The position numbers were made by a program, and so were the translations under genes. 64,000 nucleotides of DNA from JAYPHU01 sp038127535 (GTDB lineage Bacteria > Pseudomonadota > Alphaproteobacteria > Rhodospirillales > UBA2165), in assembly GCA_038127535.1 (NCBI GenBank), contig JAYPHU010000009.1, positions 1 through 64,000 of the forward strand, given 5' to 3'. The notes beneath the pieces are model-generated. The model was given only the letters and a program-made list of their open reading frames with translations, did not search any database and was not told where the DNA came from. This document shows, in pieces, positions 28,503 to 36,847 of the stretch (position 1 is the first letter of the stretch; every line of letters begins with the position of its first letter).

Positions 28503-28877
28503 ATGCCCGATCTTTTTGAAAATCCCGTGGGATTGGACGGATTTGAATTCGTTGAGTTTGCCGCACCCGATCCGTTCCATCTGGAAAAAGTATTTCAAGG
28601 GCGTGGCTTTTCCCGGATTGCCGAGCACCGATCCAAGAATGTCAGCCTGTACCTCTAGGGGCATATCAATTTTATCGTCAATCGCGACGACAGCACCGCG
28701 GACGGTGATCCGCGCATACTCCTGCAAATCTTTACGGATACGCTGCTGGGCCCGGTTTTCTTCGAAATAATCCAGCGGAAAAAGGATGAAGGCTTCGGCG
28801 AAGGTAACTTCCAGGCACTGTTCGATTACATCGAGCGGGATCAGGTGGCGCGCGGCGTTGTGGGCGGCGAAGACTGA
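28503..28877 (+). pseudogene. hppD: 4-hydroxyphenylpyruvate dioxygenase remnant (internal deletion plus amber stop)
   Basis: One continuous frame of 124 codon positions from ATG 28503 to TGA 28875-28877. The first 52 codons match the N terminus of 4-hydroxyphenylpyruvate dioxygenase: GFEFVEFAAPDP, then AEHRSKNVSLY. After an in-frame TAG at 28656-28658, the frame continues with GHINFIVN and jumps straight to the C terminus: DPRILLQIFTD, GPVFFEIIQRK and DEGFGEGNFQALF. Roughly 250 central residues of a usual 360-370 are missing, including the iron ligands of the central domain. The enzyme cannot work. The ribosome site GAGGTG before ATG survives. This is direct reading plus family knowledge; the deletion is in frame. 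Confidence 0.9.
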
Positions 28878-28958
28878 GCCGATTTGAGCCCGCTAATTCA
28901 CCAAAATAAAACGTAGAACAGACGTTGTAAAAATACGTGCTAAATTTTCAACTTCCAC

Positions 28959-28964
28959 TATACT
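28959..28964 (+). promoter_or_regulatory. Possible -10 element for cspA
   Basis: TATACT matches the -10 consensus. It would give cspA an untranslated leader of about 115 bases, in line with cold-shock genes. No convincing -35 hexamer is seen, so the call is tentative. Confidence 0.3.
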
Positions 28965-29086
28965 GCGCACCATCGTTCTGCAGGTTCGGAAGTAAACCAT
29001 TTAAATTGGCGTCGTTTCTCGTATCTGTTCCCACTGAGTTTGGGTGGTCGAACGATATGCAATGTTGATTAGATTTTGGAGTAACC

Positions 29087-29293
29087 ATGCAAGGTACAGT
29101 TAAATGGTTCAATCCGACCAAAGGGTACGGATTCATCGAACCGGCCGAAGGCGACAAAGATGTCTTCGTGCACATCTCGGCCGTAGAGAAGGCCGGGCTG
29201 CAAACGCTTACTGAAGGACAGAAGATCGAATTCGAATTGGTTCCGGGCCGTGATGGCCGGACCGCCGCGGATAACATTTCCGTCGTCGAATAA
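29087..29293 (+). CDS. cspA: Cold-shock protein
   Basis: A 68-residue cold-shock domain that binds single-stranded RNA or DNA. RNP1 KGYGFIEP is at 12-19 and RNP2 VFVHIS at 27-32, and the protein starts MQGTVKWFNPT. The ATG has TTGGAG upstream. It is a single-gene unit with a 209-bp AT-rich gap before it, which may hold a regulated leader. Confidence 0.95.
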   Translation: MQGTVKWFNPTKGYGFIEPAEGDKDVFVHISAVEKAGLQTLTEGQKIEFELVPGRDGRTAADNISVVE

Positions 29294-29385
29294 ATCTATT
29301 TCCGTGTCAACGGTGAGTTGGTGAGCCGCCGGATATCCTCCGGTGGAGCAGCTTCTTTTTGTTTCCCGTGGTGAAGCGGGGCGCA

Positions 29386-29416
29386 CAAAAAAACGGGGGC
29401 CAAACAGCCCCCGTTT
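29386..29416. terminator. Bidirectional Rho-independent terminator
   Basis: AAACGGGGGC pairs perfectly with GCCCCCGTTT across a 6-base loop. On the minus strand a run of T follows directly, so it ends the binding-protein gene at 29435-30613. On the plus strand ATTGTTTT follows, so it can also stop cspA. Confidence 0.9.
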
Positions 29417-29434
29417 ATTGTTTTGGATTGAAGC

Positions 29435-30613
29435 TTAACGCTTCAACTTGCATTGATCGCGCTCCTTGGAGCGGGAGTCGGTGACGACCACCCCCCGGTT
29501 CTGAACCGTCCAGCTGCCGTCAGCGGCTTTAATCACCTCACGGGCATAGAAGTCCTGAATCGGATAGTGGTTGAAGTCATACTTGAACTTGCCACGGACG
29601 GCGGCGAAGTCGGCTTTTTCGAGCGCGGCCCGCATTTGGTCCATCTTCGACACGTCGCCGTTCACGGCGTCCACACCGGACTTGATCAGCATCATGGTCT
29701 CATAGGCCTGCGCGGCGAAGTGAGACGGGATTTGACCGTGCTTCTTCTTGTAATCCGCCACGAACTTTTGGTTAGCGGCATTCGGAAGATCCGGAGACCA
29801 CTGGTTGGTCTGCCAGGTGCCGATCACGTTGGTGCCGTTCTTCTGGAAGATCGGCAGGTTCGCCATGTCGATGGAGAACACGTGATAGAGCGGCGTTGTC
29901 GCGTTCATGCCGGCCTGGTCATATTGCAGAAAGAACTTCGGACCCCATGCGCCGGGATAGAAGACCACGACCGCGTCCGGCTTGGCAGCCTTAACCTTGG
30001 TGATTTCGGCGGACCAGTCCTTATGGCTGGTCGGCACCAGATCGCGGCCGACGACCTGCCCCTTGTAGGTGCTTTCGATGCCGCCAACGACCTGCTTGCC
30101 GGCCGCGTAGTTGAGCGACAGGATATAGAGTTTCTTAACACCGCGCTTATTGAGGAACTCGCCCATGGCGGCGGCATTCTGGCTGTTGTCCCAGGACACA
30201 TTGAAGAAGTTCTTGTGGCAACGCTTGCCCGCGAATTCATTGTGACCCGCATTGGCGCTGAACATGAACTTTTTGGCGCGGAGGACCACCGGCGCCGACG
30301 CATTCAGCACGTGCGACCAGATGTAGCCGGCCATGATGTCAACTTTGTCGGACTTCAACAGCTTTTCGGTTTTCTGCTTGCCGGTCTTCGGGTTCAGACC
30401 GTCATCCTCGTAGATGATGCTGACTTTTTTGCCGCCCATCATGCCGTTCATGTGATCCAGTGCGAGATTGGCGCCGTTGCGTTGCTGTTCACCCAGCAAC
30501 GCCGCCGGCGTTGTCAGCGTGGTGACAAAGCCGATTTTAATGTCTTGCGCTTGTGCGCTCGCAACCGATAGGGCCAGCAAGGGTGCTGCCCAAAGTAAAT
30601 GACCCTTCTTCAT
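29435..30613 (-). CDS. ABC-type (branched-chain amino acid family) periplasmic binding protein
   Basis: A 392-residue type I periplasmic binding protein with a signal peptide (cleavage after AQAQ, about residue 23). The mature chain begins DIKIGFVTTLTTPAALLGEQQRNGA, the hallmark of the LivK/Leu-Ile-Val group, and continues with LALDHMNGMMGG and the IYEDDG strand. This group binds amino acids, amides, urea or aromatic acids. No permease or ATPase genes are adjacent, so it either serves a distant transporter or has a sensor role. GGGAG lies 9 bp before the ATG. Confidence 0.92.
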   Translation of the reverse strand: MKKGHLLWAAPLLALSVASAQAQDIKIGFVTTLTTPAALLGEQQRNGANLALDHMNGMMGGKKVSIIYEDDGLNPKTGKQKTEKLLKSDKVDIMAGYIWSHVLNASAPVVLRAKKFMFSANAGHNEFAGKRCHKNFFNVSWDNSQNAAAMGEFLNKRGVKKLYILSLNYAAGKQVVGGIESTYKGQVVGRDLVPTSHKDWSAEITKVKAAKPDAVVVFYPGAWGPKFFLQYDQAGMNATTPLYHVFSIDMANLPIFQKNGTNVIGTWQTNQWSPDLPNAANQKFVADYKKKHGQIPSHFAAQAYETMMLIKSGVDAVNGDVSKMDQMRAALEKADFAAVRGKFKYDFNHYPIQDFYAREVIKAADGSWTVQNRGVVVTDSRSKERDQCKLKR

Positions 30614-30718
30614 AGAGAATACTCCCTGTTAACGTAGTTGTCGAAATTAGATTAGAGAATTTTGCCACGGATTGGTACCCTTTACCGAAATTTAGACAGA
30701 GGGGATTTCCACAAGTCC

Positions 30719-30853
30719 TCAGACCGCCGGCAGGAAGCCACCTTGAAGGCAAGTTAGATAGTCATCCCGGTCTTCGCCCTTCAGGTCGCACCAAACGATG
30801 CGGATGCTTCCATCCTTGAAAATTTCCTCAAAATTTATTTCGTGGCCGGTCAA
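30719..30853 (-). CDS. Possible 44-residue ORF or gene fragment
   Basis: A frame from TTG 30853 to TGA 30721-30719 encodes MTGHEINFEEIFKDGSIRIV and a further 24 residues ending GGFLPAV. The composition is protein-like (Trp, Cys and acidic pairs), unlike the AT-rich surroundings. No good ribosome site is seen and a stop lies shortly upstream. It may be a small gene or the last piece of a lost one. The family is not recognised. Confidence 0.3.
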   Translation of the reverse strand: MTGHEINFEEIFKDGSIRIVWCDLKGEDRDDYLTCLQGGFLPAV

Positions 30854-31026
30854 AACCGATTCTTAAATATCTTCCTTCCGATCCGGCAAAGTTTAGAATG
30901 ATTTTTCTAAACAAGAGCGAAAATTTGGATTGTTCAATGCAAATCATGTGTTGCCCTGTTGATACTACTTAGGTAAATTTACTTACGCTTGGATAAAATC
31001 AGGCGAGTTTAACAGGGAATGCTCTT
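30854..31026. other. AT-rich intergenic stretch, possible small RNA region
   Basis: No ORF of substance is seen. The stretch is AT-rich and ends at an isolated strong terminator, so it could encode a small RNA transcribed rightward. No clear promoter could be fixed. Confidence 0.3.
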
Positions 31027-31058
31027 ATGGGGCCGTCGGTAACGACGGCCCCATTTTT
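31027..31058 (+). terminator. Orphan strong Rho-independent terminator
   Basis: ATGGGGCCGTCG pairs perfectly with CGACGGCCCCAT across a GTAA loop and is followed by TTTT. No plus-strand gene lies upstream within 1.7 kb, as the genes on both sides are on the minus strand. It therefore marks an unannotated plus-strand transcript. Confidence 0.8.
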
Positions 31059-31147
31059 ATTGCCGAATGCTTCCGGAGCGCGGCTGAACTGCTAAAATCT
31101 GATGATTTAAAATGGTTGGCCTTAGTGCGGAAGCGCCGCATAAAAAA

Positions 31148-32612
31148 CTAGGCGGCGGCCTGACCGTTTTGCTGCCAGACGGCTTCGAATAGCGCGATCG
31201 GATCTTCAAAGCCCTTCATCTCGCGGGTGCCGCGATTGACGAATTTACAGGCCTAGCCGGCGCAAATGCCTTTGACTGTTTCCGACACCAGGATCTGATA
31301 GTTGGTCGCCTTATCGACAATCCGCGCGGACTACTGAACCGTGGTGCCGAAGCGATCATCTTCCTCGACAATCGGCTCACCGGCGTTGATGCCGATCTTT
31401 ACGCCTAGAGGCGCGGCCGGATTGGTGGCGTTTCTTTCGGCGACCTTGCGCTGAATATAGATGGACGCGCCGACTGAATTGGCGACGCTGGAAAATGACG
31501 CCATGATCCCGTCGCCGGTGTGTTTCACTTCCTTGCCGTGGTACGTGGTTAGGGCCGCCCGAACGATCCGGTTATGGGTGCGCACGACCTCCTGGGCCGC
31601 CGCGTCGCCATGGTTCTGGGTCATGGCGGTAGAGCCGACGATGTCGGTAAACAGCAAAGCGACAGTGCCTGATGACGTGCTGGTCGCCCCGCCGCCTTCG
31701 CCGCCCTTGGTGTTCCAAGAGTCGAGCGCCGTTTCCAATTTCTTGGCCGCGTTGCCATCGCCGGAGATTTGCAGGTTCATTGCCTCCCGGCCGGCCTCGA
31801 TCATATTGAGGTACTTGGGATTGCCGAGATAGTAGGAGAACTCGGCGGCAAATTTCTTCGCCTGTTCTGATTTCATGCCCACGGCGCCGACACTGTCGAC
31901 CATGATCTGTTCGACCTCTTCGTCGCTTAGATTTTCCGTCGAGCCCATGGCTTCGCAGGCGCCCGCGATATAGAGGTTCACACCGAACTTGTTGATAGAG
32001 TCGAGCTTGTGACGGGTTTGTTGCACTTCCTGTAGTCCGCGGCTGAGGAAGTTCATCACGGTGGCGCGCTGCTTTTCACCGTGCACGGAGAGCTTGCCGC
32101 CCACGGGTTCGGGTTCTTTAGCTGGTTCCTCTTCCTCCATCTCGAACTCTTCGAGTTCCTCGGAGGCGGCTAAGACCGCATCGAAATCGTCCACCTTCTC
32201 CGATTCTCGTTCCTCCTCAAGCGCACGTCTGGCCTGCTGACGGCGGAGGGCGGCTTCCTGTTACGGGGTCAGCCTTTTGGGCTCTAAGGCTTCTTTCCAC
32301 AGGTTCTTTTCCTGGGTATTGAACTTCTTAACGTGAACTTCGCCGGAGAGTTCCTCCTTACTGATAAAGGCGTAAGCGGAGGCGGAAATACTCACGATGA
32401 AGCCGACTAGGCACACCATAAACAGGACGTCGGAATAATTGTTCCGACCGATGGCGCCCTTCAGGATGGGTAGCTCTTCGATGGAAAGCGCCACAACCCA
32501 AGTGAGAATGGCAGCAATCATCAAGCTGGCCAGAGACAAAAAGTCCAGCTTGGTAAACAGGCCTTTTTTGACCTTTTTTTTCGGTGGTTGCTTGTCCCTT
32601 GGCTTGGGCCAT
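31148..32612 (-). pseudogene. Decayed membrane-anchored class III adenylate/guanylate cyclase
   Basis: Read from ATG 32612 (MAQAKGQATTEKK). A frameshift in a run of eight A (32574-32581; seven would keep frame) moves into the frame of two membrane segments at 32380-32560. That frame then runs to TAG at 31150-31148 but carries three internal stops: TAA 32263-32261, TAG 31333-31331 and TAG 31255-31253. Between them the cyclase domain is intact: ALLFTDIVGST, KEVKHTGDGIMASF with both metal aspartates, and GVKIGINAGEP. After the second stop, SARIVDKATNYQILVSE and NRGTREMKGFEDPIALFE finish the domain. All parts downstream of the A-run share one frame. Truncated products would lack the catalytic C terminus. 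Confidence 0.9.
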
Positions 32613-32801
32613 GGTCCCGAATTATCCCGTTTAAAACATGCCACGCAAAATTGCCGGGCCTTTGTCAGTGCAATGCTCCCGAGATGGGAGGTCAGCAATT
32701 CTGAAAGTCCGGACAATTACATACTATTCCGTGCCTTAAATTTGTGAGTCTCGAAGAATATTTCAATTCTCGGCTTATCCCGGATTTCAACGATACACAG
32801 C

Positions 32802-32832
32802 AAAAAACGCGGGCATTTTAACCCCGCGTTTT
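32802..32832 (-). terminator. rpmE terminator
   Basis: On the minus strand AAAACGCGGG pairs with CCCGCGTTTT across a 9-base loop and runs into TTTTTTG. It begins about 40 bp past the rpmE stop. Confidence 0.85.
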
Positions 32833-32871
32833 GTCAATAAATTCCAAAATTTAAAGATTTATTATAAGGGG

Positions 32872-33096
32872 TTAGCTTTTCAGTCCCAAATTCTGGAAGC
32901 GTTTGTTGAATTTGGCGACCTGACCGCCACTGTCAACCAGCCGGTGTTCGCCGGTCCAAGCCGGATGGGACTTCGAGTCGATGTCGAGCTTCATCGTGTC
33001 GCCCGCCTGGCCCCACGTGGAGCGGGTTTTGAATTCCGAACCGTCCGTCATGACCACGGTAATCTCATGGTACTCCGGGTGAATATCGCTTTTCAT
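32872..33096 (-). CDS. rpmE: 50S ribosomal protein L31
   Basis: A 74-residue ribosomal protein starting MKSDIHPEYHEITVVMTDGS, with the SHPAWTGEHRLVDSGGQVAKF motif near the C terminus. It contains no cysteine, so it is the zinc-independent form. It is the last gene on its strand before a strong terminator. Confidence 0.95.
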   Translation of the reverse strand: MKSDIHPEYHEITVVMTDGSEFKTRSTWGQAGDTMKLDIDSKSHPAWTGEHRLVDSGGQVAKFNKRFQNLGLKS

Positions 33097-33164
33097 GTCC
33101 TATTCTCCTGCGAATCGAGCGGCTTATATACATAAAGCACATGTCCGGCGCAAGTGGTAGAAGC

Positions 33165-34340
33165 CTATTCCGGGGCTGAGTGGCGGACCAGTCTATATCC
33201 CACGATCAACACCGGGATCATGAGGATGGCGCCGGCGAAAAAAGGCCAGTCCTTGCCCAGCCAGGCGAACAGGAATCCGGCGCCGGCGGGACCCAAGACC
33301 CGCGCCAGGGTAGAGGCAGACCGTCCGGCACCCATGATGGCGCCCTGGTCAGCTGCCGACACCTGCAAGGACAGTTGACTGGTCAAAGCCGGGGAGCTAA
33401 TGCTGAAGCCGTATGTGGTGATCGCCATGGCGATGAGCAGCAGAGGCAAGTTGTCGGAAAAGGGAATGATCACCAAGCCTATTCCCAGAGCGATAAATCC
33501 GTGCCTGATCATCGCTGGCTCGCCGATCCGCCGCGACATGGGGCCGATCAGCAAGCCCTGAATGATGGCGCTGATAATGCCGGAATAGGCGAATACATAT
33601 CCGTTCTGCGCCACGCCCCACCCCAGCGTGCGTTCGGTCCACAGGGCAAAGGTCGCTTCCAATCCGGCAAATACGAAGATAGCCGTGAACGTTAGAACCA
33701 AGGTCAGCCGGATATCTGCCCGCGCCATGGTTTGGAAAAACTGCCGCCAACGGTCGCCGGTGGTCATCACCGAGAGCGTGGCGCGGACGTTGGCCGGCAG
33801 AGATTCCTTGAGAATAAATAGCGCGAGCACGAAAGCAGCCGCCGAAAAGCCGGCGGCGGCATAGGAGGGCAGGGCAAAGTTGGTGTTGGCCGGATTACCC
33901 CCAGCCAACAGTCCGCCGATTGCCGGGCCCGCGATAAAGCCCACACCGAACGCCGCCCCGATCAATCCCATGCCCTTGGAGCGGTTTTTCTCGTCGGTGA
34001 CATCCGCCACATAGGCGAAGGCGGTGGAGATGCTGCCGGCCATGATGCCGCCCCACGCGCGTGCCAGATAAAGAGACGTCAGACTGTCAGCGTATGCCAG
34101 CCAAAGGTAAGCTATTACGGTGCCGGCGAGGCTGATCAGCAGTACCGGCCGCCGGCCATAGCGGTCGCTTAAGCCGCCCCACACCGGCCCGGTCAGGAAC
34201 TGCGCCAGTGAATAGACAGCCATCAACAGAGTCACCTCATCCGGTGTCGCACCGAAATGTTCGCCGTAAAACGGCAGCAACGGAATAATAATGCCGAAGC
34301 CGACCAGATTGATGAACACGATCAGGAATAGGATGAACAT
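33165..34340 (-). CDS. MFS multidrug/tetracycline-type exporter
   Basis: A 391-residue major facilitator protein with about twelve transmembrane helices. Motif A is GGLSDRYGRRPVLL (about 55-68), typical of drug:H+ antiporters. The segment YVADVTDEKNRSKGMGLIGAAFGVGF (about 109-134) is characteristic of the TetA/MdtG branch. The family exports drugs or small metabolites; no neighbouring regulator suggests which. It begins about 30 bp after the MotB-like gene ends and is co-directional. Confidence 0.87.
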   Translation of the reverse strand: MFILFLIVFINLVGFGIIIPLLPFYGEHFGATPDEVTLLMAVYSLAQFLTGPVWGGLSDRYGRRPVLLISLAGTVIAYLWLAYADSLTSLYLARAWGGIMAGSISTAFAYVADVTDEKNRSKGMGLIGAAFGVGFIAGPAIGGLLAGGNPANTNFALPSYAAAGFSAAAFVLALFILKESLPANVRATLSVMTTGDRWRQFFQTMARADIRLTLVLTFTAIFVFAGLEATFALWTERTLGWGVAQNGYVFAYSGIISAIIQGLLIGPMSRRIGEPAMIRHGFIALGIGLVIIPFSDNLPLLLIAMAITTYGFSISSPALTSQLSLQVSAADQGAIMGAGRSASTLARVLGPAGAGFLFAWLGKDWPFFAGAILMIPVLIVGYRLVRHSAPE

Positions 34341-34371
34341 GAGGGACCGGCCGTGCGCGTTAAACCGGAGG

Positions 34372-35586
34372 CTAACGCTGGGTGAGTTTCAATTCGATCC
34401 GCCGGTTGCGGCTATGTGCCACAGCCGTATCCCGGGGATCAACGGGTTGATACTCGCCAAACCCGGTGGCTGCAAGATTTGTCGGCGGGATGCCTTTTTC
34501 GATCAGAAACCTGACGACGGAAATGGCCCTGGCCGTGGACAGCTCCCAGTTGGAGGGAAACCTGGACGTCTGAATAGGCACCTGATCCGTGTGACCGTCC
34601 ACCCGCAATATCCAATCAACATTGTTCGGTATCTTGCTGGAAATTTCGATCAGCGTTCCGGCAAGCTGTTCAATCTGCTTTTTGCCTTCCTCGCCCAGAT
34701 CGGCGGACCCGGTGGTGAACAGAACTTCCGACTGAAATACGAAGCGGTCGCCGGAAATCCGAATGCCTTTCTGATTGCCGAGAAGGTCGCGGAGTTTGCC
34801 GAAAAACTCGGAGCGATACTTGGAGAGCTCCTGGACCTTGCTGGCCAGGGCGGCGTTCAACCGCTTACCCAAGTTGGCGATCCGGACCCTTTGCTTCTTT
34901 GCCGCTTGCTCTGAGGACTCCAAGGTCGCGGCAATCTGGGAGATTTGTTTGCGCAGGGCGGCAATTTGCTTATTCAAGAGAGCCACCCGCGCCCGCGCCG
35001 TTTGCGACAAGCGCCGCTCCGTGATGATGCGCTCGTCTTTCTGGGAAACCTGCCCGAGCAGGTTCCGCACTTTGCCTTCCAGGTCCTCGCGGAGTGCTCT
35101 CAAGGCCTCAATGTCATCGGTCAGAGCTGCGATCTGCTCGAGTTGCGCCTCGATCTTCTTTTTATCGATCTCGATACTGGAGAGGGATTGCGCCAGATCC
35201 TGTCTGAACTTCTCTGCCTGAGCCTTGAACTGTTGCGCCTGCTCCTCGGCGCTTTCAGCCCGAAGCGTCAGATCTTTGATCTGTTGGTTAAGATCATCCC
35301 GTGCAGAGATGGAGGCGGAAAGCTCGTCCGACAATTGCGTGAAATTGGCGCGTAGGTCTTCATTTGCCTCACGTTCCAGCGCCAAGAGGTCGGCCAGTTC
35401 GGTGACCTGTCCCCGCAGCCGCTCCAGCGCCTGGTCCCGTCCGGACAGCGCCTCATTCAAAAAGAACTGCGCGATGACGAAAATCATCAATAGAAAGATG
35501 ATTACCATCAGAAGTGTCGCCAGGGCGTCGACGAAGCCCGGCCAAATGTCGGTGCGATGTTGGTTGCGGCGCGCCAAATAGGCCAC
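34372..35586 (-). CDS. MotB-like peptidoglycan-anchored OmpA-domain protein
   Basis: A 404-residue inner-membrane protein. One N-terminal transmembrane helix (about 16-43) carries the MotB-type aspartate at Asp20 in WPGFVDALATLL. A long coiled coil follows (about 50-265). The C-terminal OmpA domain binds peptidoglycan (VDGHTDQVPI at about 330, STARAISVVRFLIEKG, and NRRIELKLT at the end). Together with the MotA/TolQ-like gene immediately upstream (17 bp away), it should form a proton-driven complex. It lacks other flagellar motor neighbours. Similar pairs are conserved in alphaproteobacteria, with no settled function. It is not the Zorya pair by context. Confidence 0.85.
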   Translation of the reverse strand: MAYLARRNQHRTDIWPGFVDALATLLMVIIFLLMIFVIAQFFLNEALSGRDQALERLRGQVTELADLLALEREANEDLRANFTQLSDELSASISARDDLNQQIKDLTLRAESAEEQAQQFKAQAEKFRQDLAQSLSSIEIDKKKIEAQLEQIAALTDDIEALRALREDLEGKVRNLLGQVSQKDERIITERRLSQTARARVALLNKQIAALRKQISQIAATLESSEQAAKKQRVRIANLGKRLNAALASKVQELSKYRSEFFGKLRDLLGNQKGIRISGDRFVFQSEVLFTTGSADLGEEGKKQIEQLAGTLIEISSKIPNNVDWILRVDGHTDQVPIQTSRFPSNWELSTARAISVVRFLIEKGIPPTNLAATGFGEYQPVDPRDTAVAHSRNRRIELKLTQR

Positions 35587-35603
35587 GGTAGCGTTTCCTA
35601 ACC

Positions 35604-36737
35604 CTAATCGCCTTTGGAACTGGCGGCGATCGTGCGGGCGAGCAGTTTGATTTCGCTCCGCACTTGTTGGATCAAATCATCCCGTCCGGCGCTCAGTTCT
35701 TCCAGCAGCCGCGCGACGTAGACGTCAAGATTGCGAATATGGGTCTGTGTCGCTTCGTCCATGCCGCCGTCCTTGAGGCCGTCGCCGGCCAGCCGCTCCA
35801 AGGTATTCTTCAGCTCGGTCTGGTTTTCGGCCAGTTTCACCAGGAAGTTCTGCTCGGCCCGCATTTGATCGCTGAGCGATCCCAGGTGTTCGGTCAGCTT
35901 CACCAGACTTTGATTGCTGGCAATATTGCTTTCCTGTCCGCGGGCCAGGGTGCGTTGCAGGTTCTCCAGACTCTCCGCCGTCTGCTCCAGAAGCGCCTGC
36001 AAATAGGCCGGCACTGACTGATCCCCTTCGGCCGTCAATCCGCCCGATGACAACCGGGTGAGGCTTGAGAGCCATTCTTCCAAATCATTGTAGAACCGGT
36101 TTTGCGCCTGACCGGCCTGCAGGTCGAGGAACCCTAAGACCAGCGAGCCTGCCAAACCAAAGAGGGATGAGGAGAAGGCGGTGCCCATACCGTCTAGCGG
36201 CGCCGCCAAACCTTCCTTGAGGCCGGCGAAGACGGCGGCGAAGTCGCTGCCACTCACGGTGAGACCGCCAATCACGTCGCGGATGGACCCCACCGTTTCC
36301 AGCAATCCCCAAAACGTGCCGAGCAGGCCCAAGAAGATCAGCAGGCCGATTGTGTAGCGGGACAGGTCGCGGGACTCATCCAGGCGCGACGCGATCCCGT
36401 CCAACAAGGACCGCATGGAAAGTGTGGAGAGGCTTAGGCTGTCCTTCCGCTCGCCCAGCATGGTCGCCATCGGCGCCAGAAGCTTGGGCTGCTTCATGCC
36501 GGAGAGGGACGGGGAGTTCTTACGGAAATTCTCAATCCAAGCTACTTCCGGATTGAGAGACAGCACTTGCCGGAAGTTGTAGAGAATGCCCAAAATCAGC
36601 ACGCCGACAATCAATCCATTTAGGCCGATATTGGCTTCAAATGATCGCTGCAACGGGGCGAACAGGAATAGGCAAAGCATCACAACCACAAGGACGAAAA
36701 GCGCCATTCGGATCAGCGTGCGCCGGGGTGAGGTCAC
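35604..36737 (-). CDS. MotA/TolQ/ExbB-like proton-channel protein
   Basis: A 377-residue membrane protein with an N-terminal pair of helices (about 11-55) and the MotA/TolQ/ExbB core: LIFLGLLGTFWGLLETVGSI (about 133-152) and SSSLFGLAGSLVLGFLDL (about 188-205). These strikingly parallel GLFGTVWGIMNSFQ of TolQ at 54346. The C-terminal 170 residues are a long coiled coil, absent from TolQ. It forms an operon with the MotB-like gene and follows the OmpA protein at 36848-37774. What work the proton flow drives is unknown. Confidence 0.85.
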   Translation of the reverse strand: MTSPRRTLIRMALFVLVVVMLCLFLFAPLQRSFEANIGLNGLIVGVLILGILYNFRQVLSLNPEVAWIENFRKNSPSLSGMKQPKLLAPMATMLGERKDSLSLSTLSMRSLLDGIASRLDESRDLSRYTIGLLIFLGLLGTFWGLLETVGSIRDVIGGLTVSGSDFAAVFAGLKEGLAAPLDGMGTAFSSSLFGLAGSLVLGFLDLQAGQAQNRFYNDLEEWLSSLTRLSSGGLTAEGDQSVPAYLQALLEQTAESLENLQRTLARGQESNIASNQSLVKLTEHLGSLSDQMRAEQNFLVKLAENQTELKNTLERLAGDGLKDGGMDEATQTHIRNLDVYVARLLEELSAGRDDLIQQVRSEIKLLARTIAASSKGD

Positions 36738-36847
36738 TTTGGGTCTCCTTTCTTCCCCTGGTCGATGTTGGCCGTGGCGTCTCCGTACTCAGCCCACACC
36801 CTCAACTCACCGAACCGGAGAAGCGAGGGCAAGCAGAGTTTCCGTCA

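Noticed and set aside
32574..32581. Programmed frameshift at the eight-A run of the cyclase gene
   Set aside because: Three further stop codons in the same gene make decay more likely than recoding.
34372..36737. Zorya defence system (ZorA/ZorB are MotA/MotB homologues)
   Set aside because: No ZorC, ZorD or ZorE-like genes are adjacent. The pair sits with efp and suhB in a housekeeping setting.
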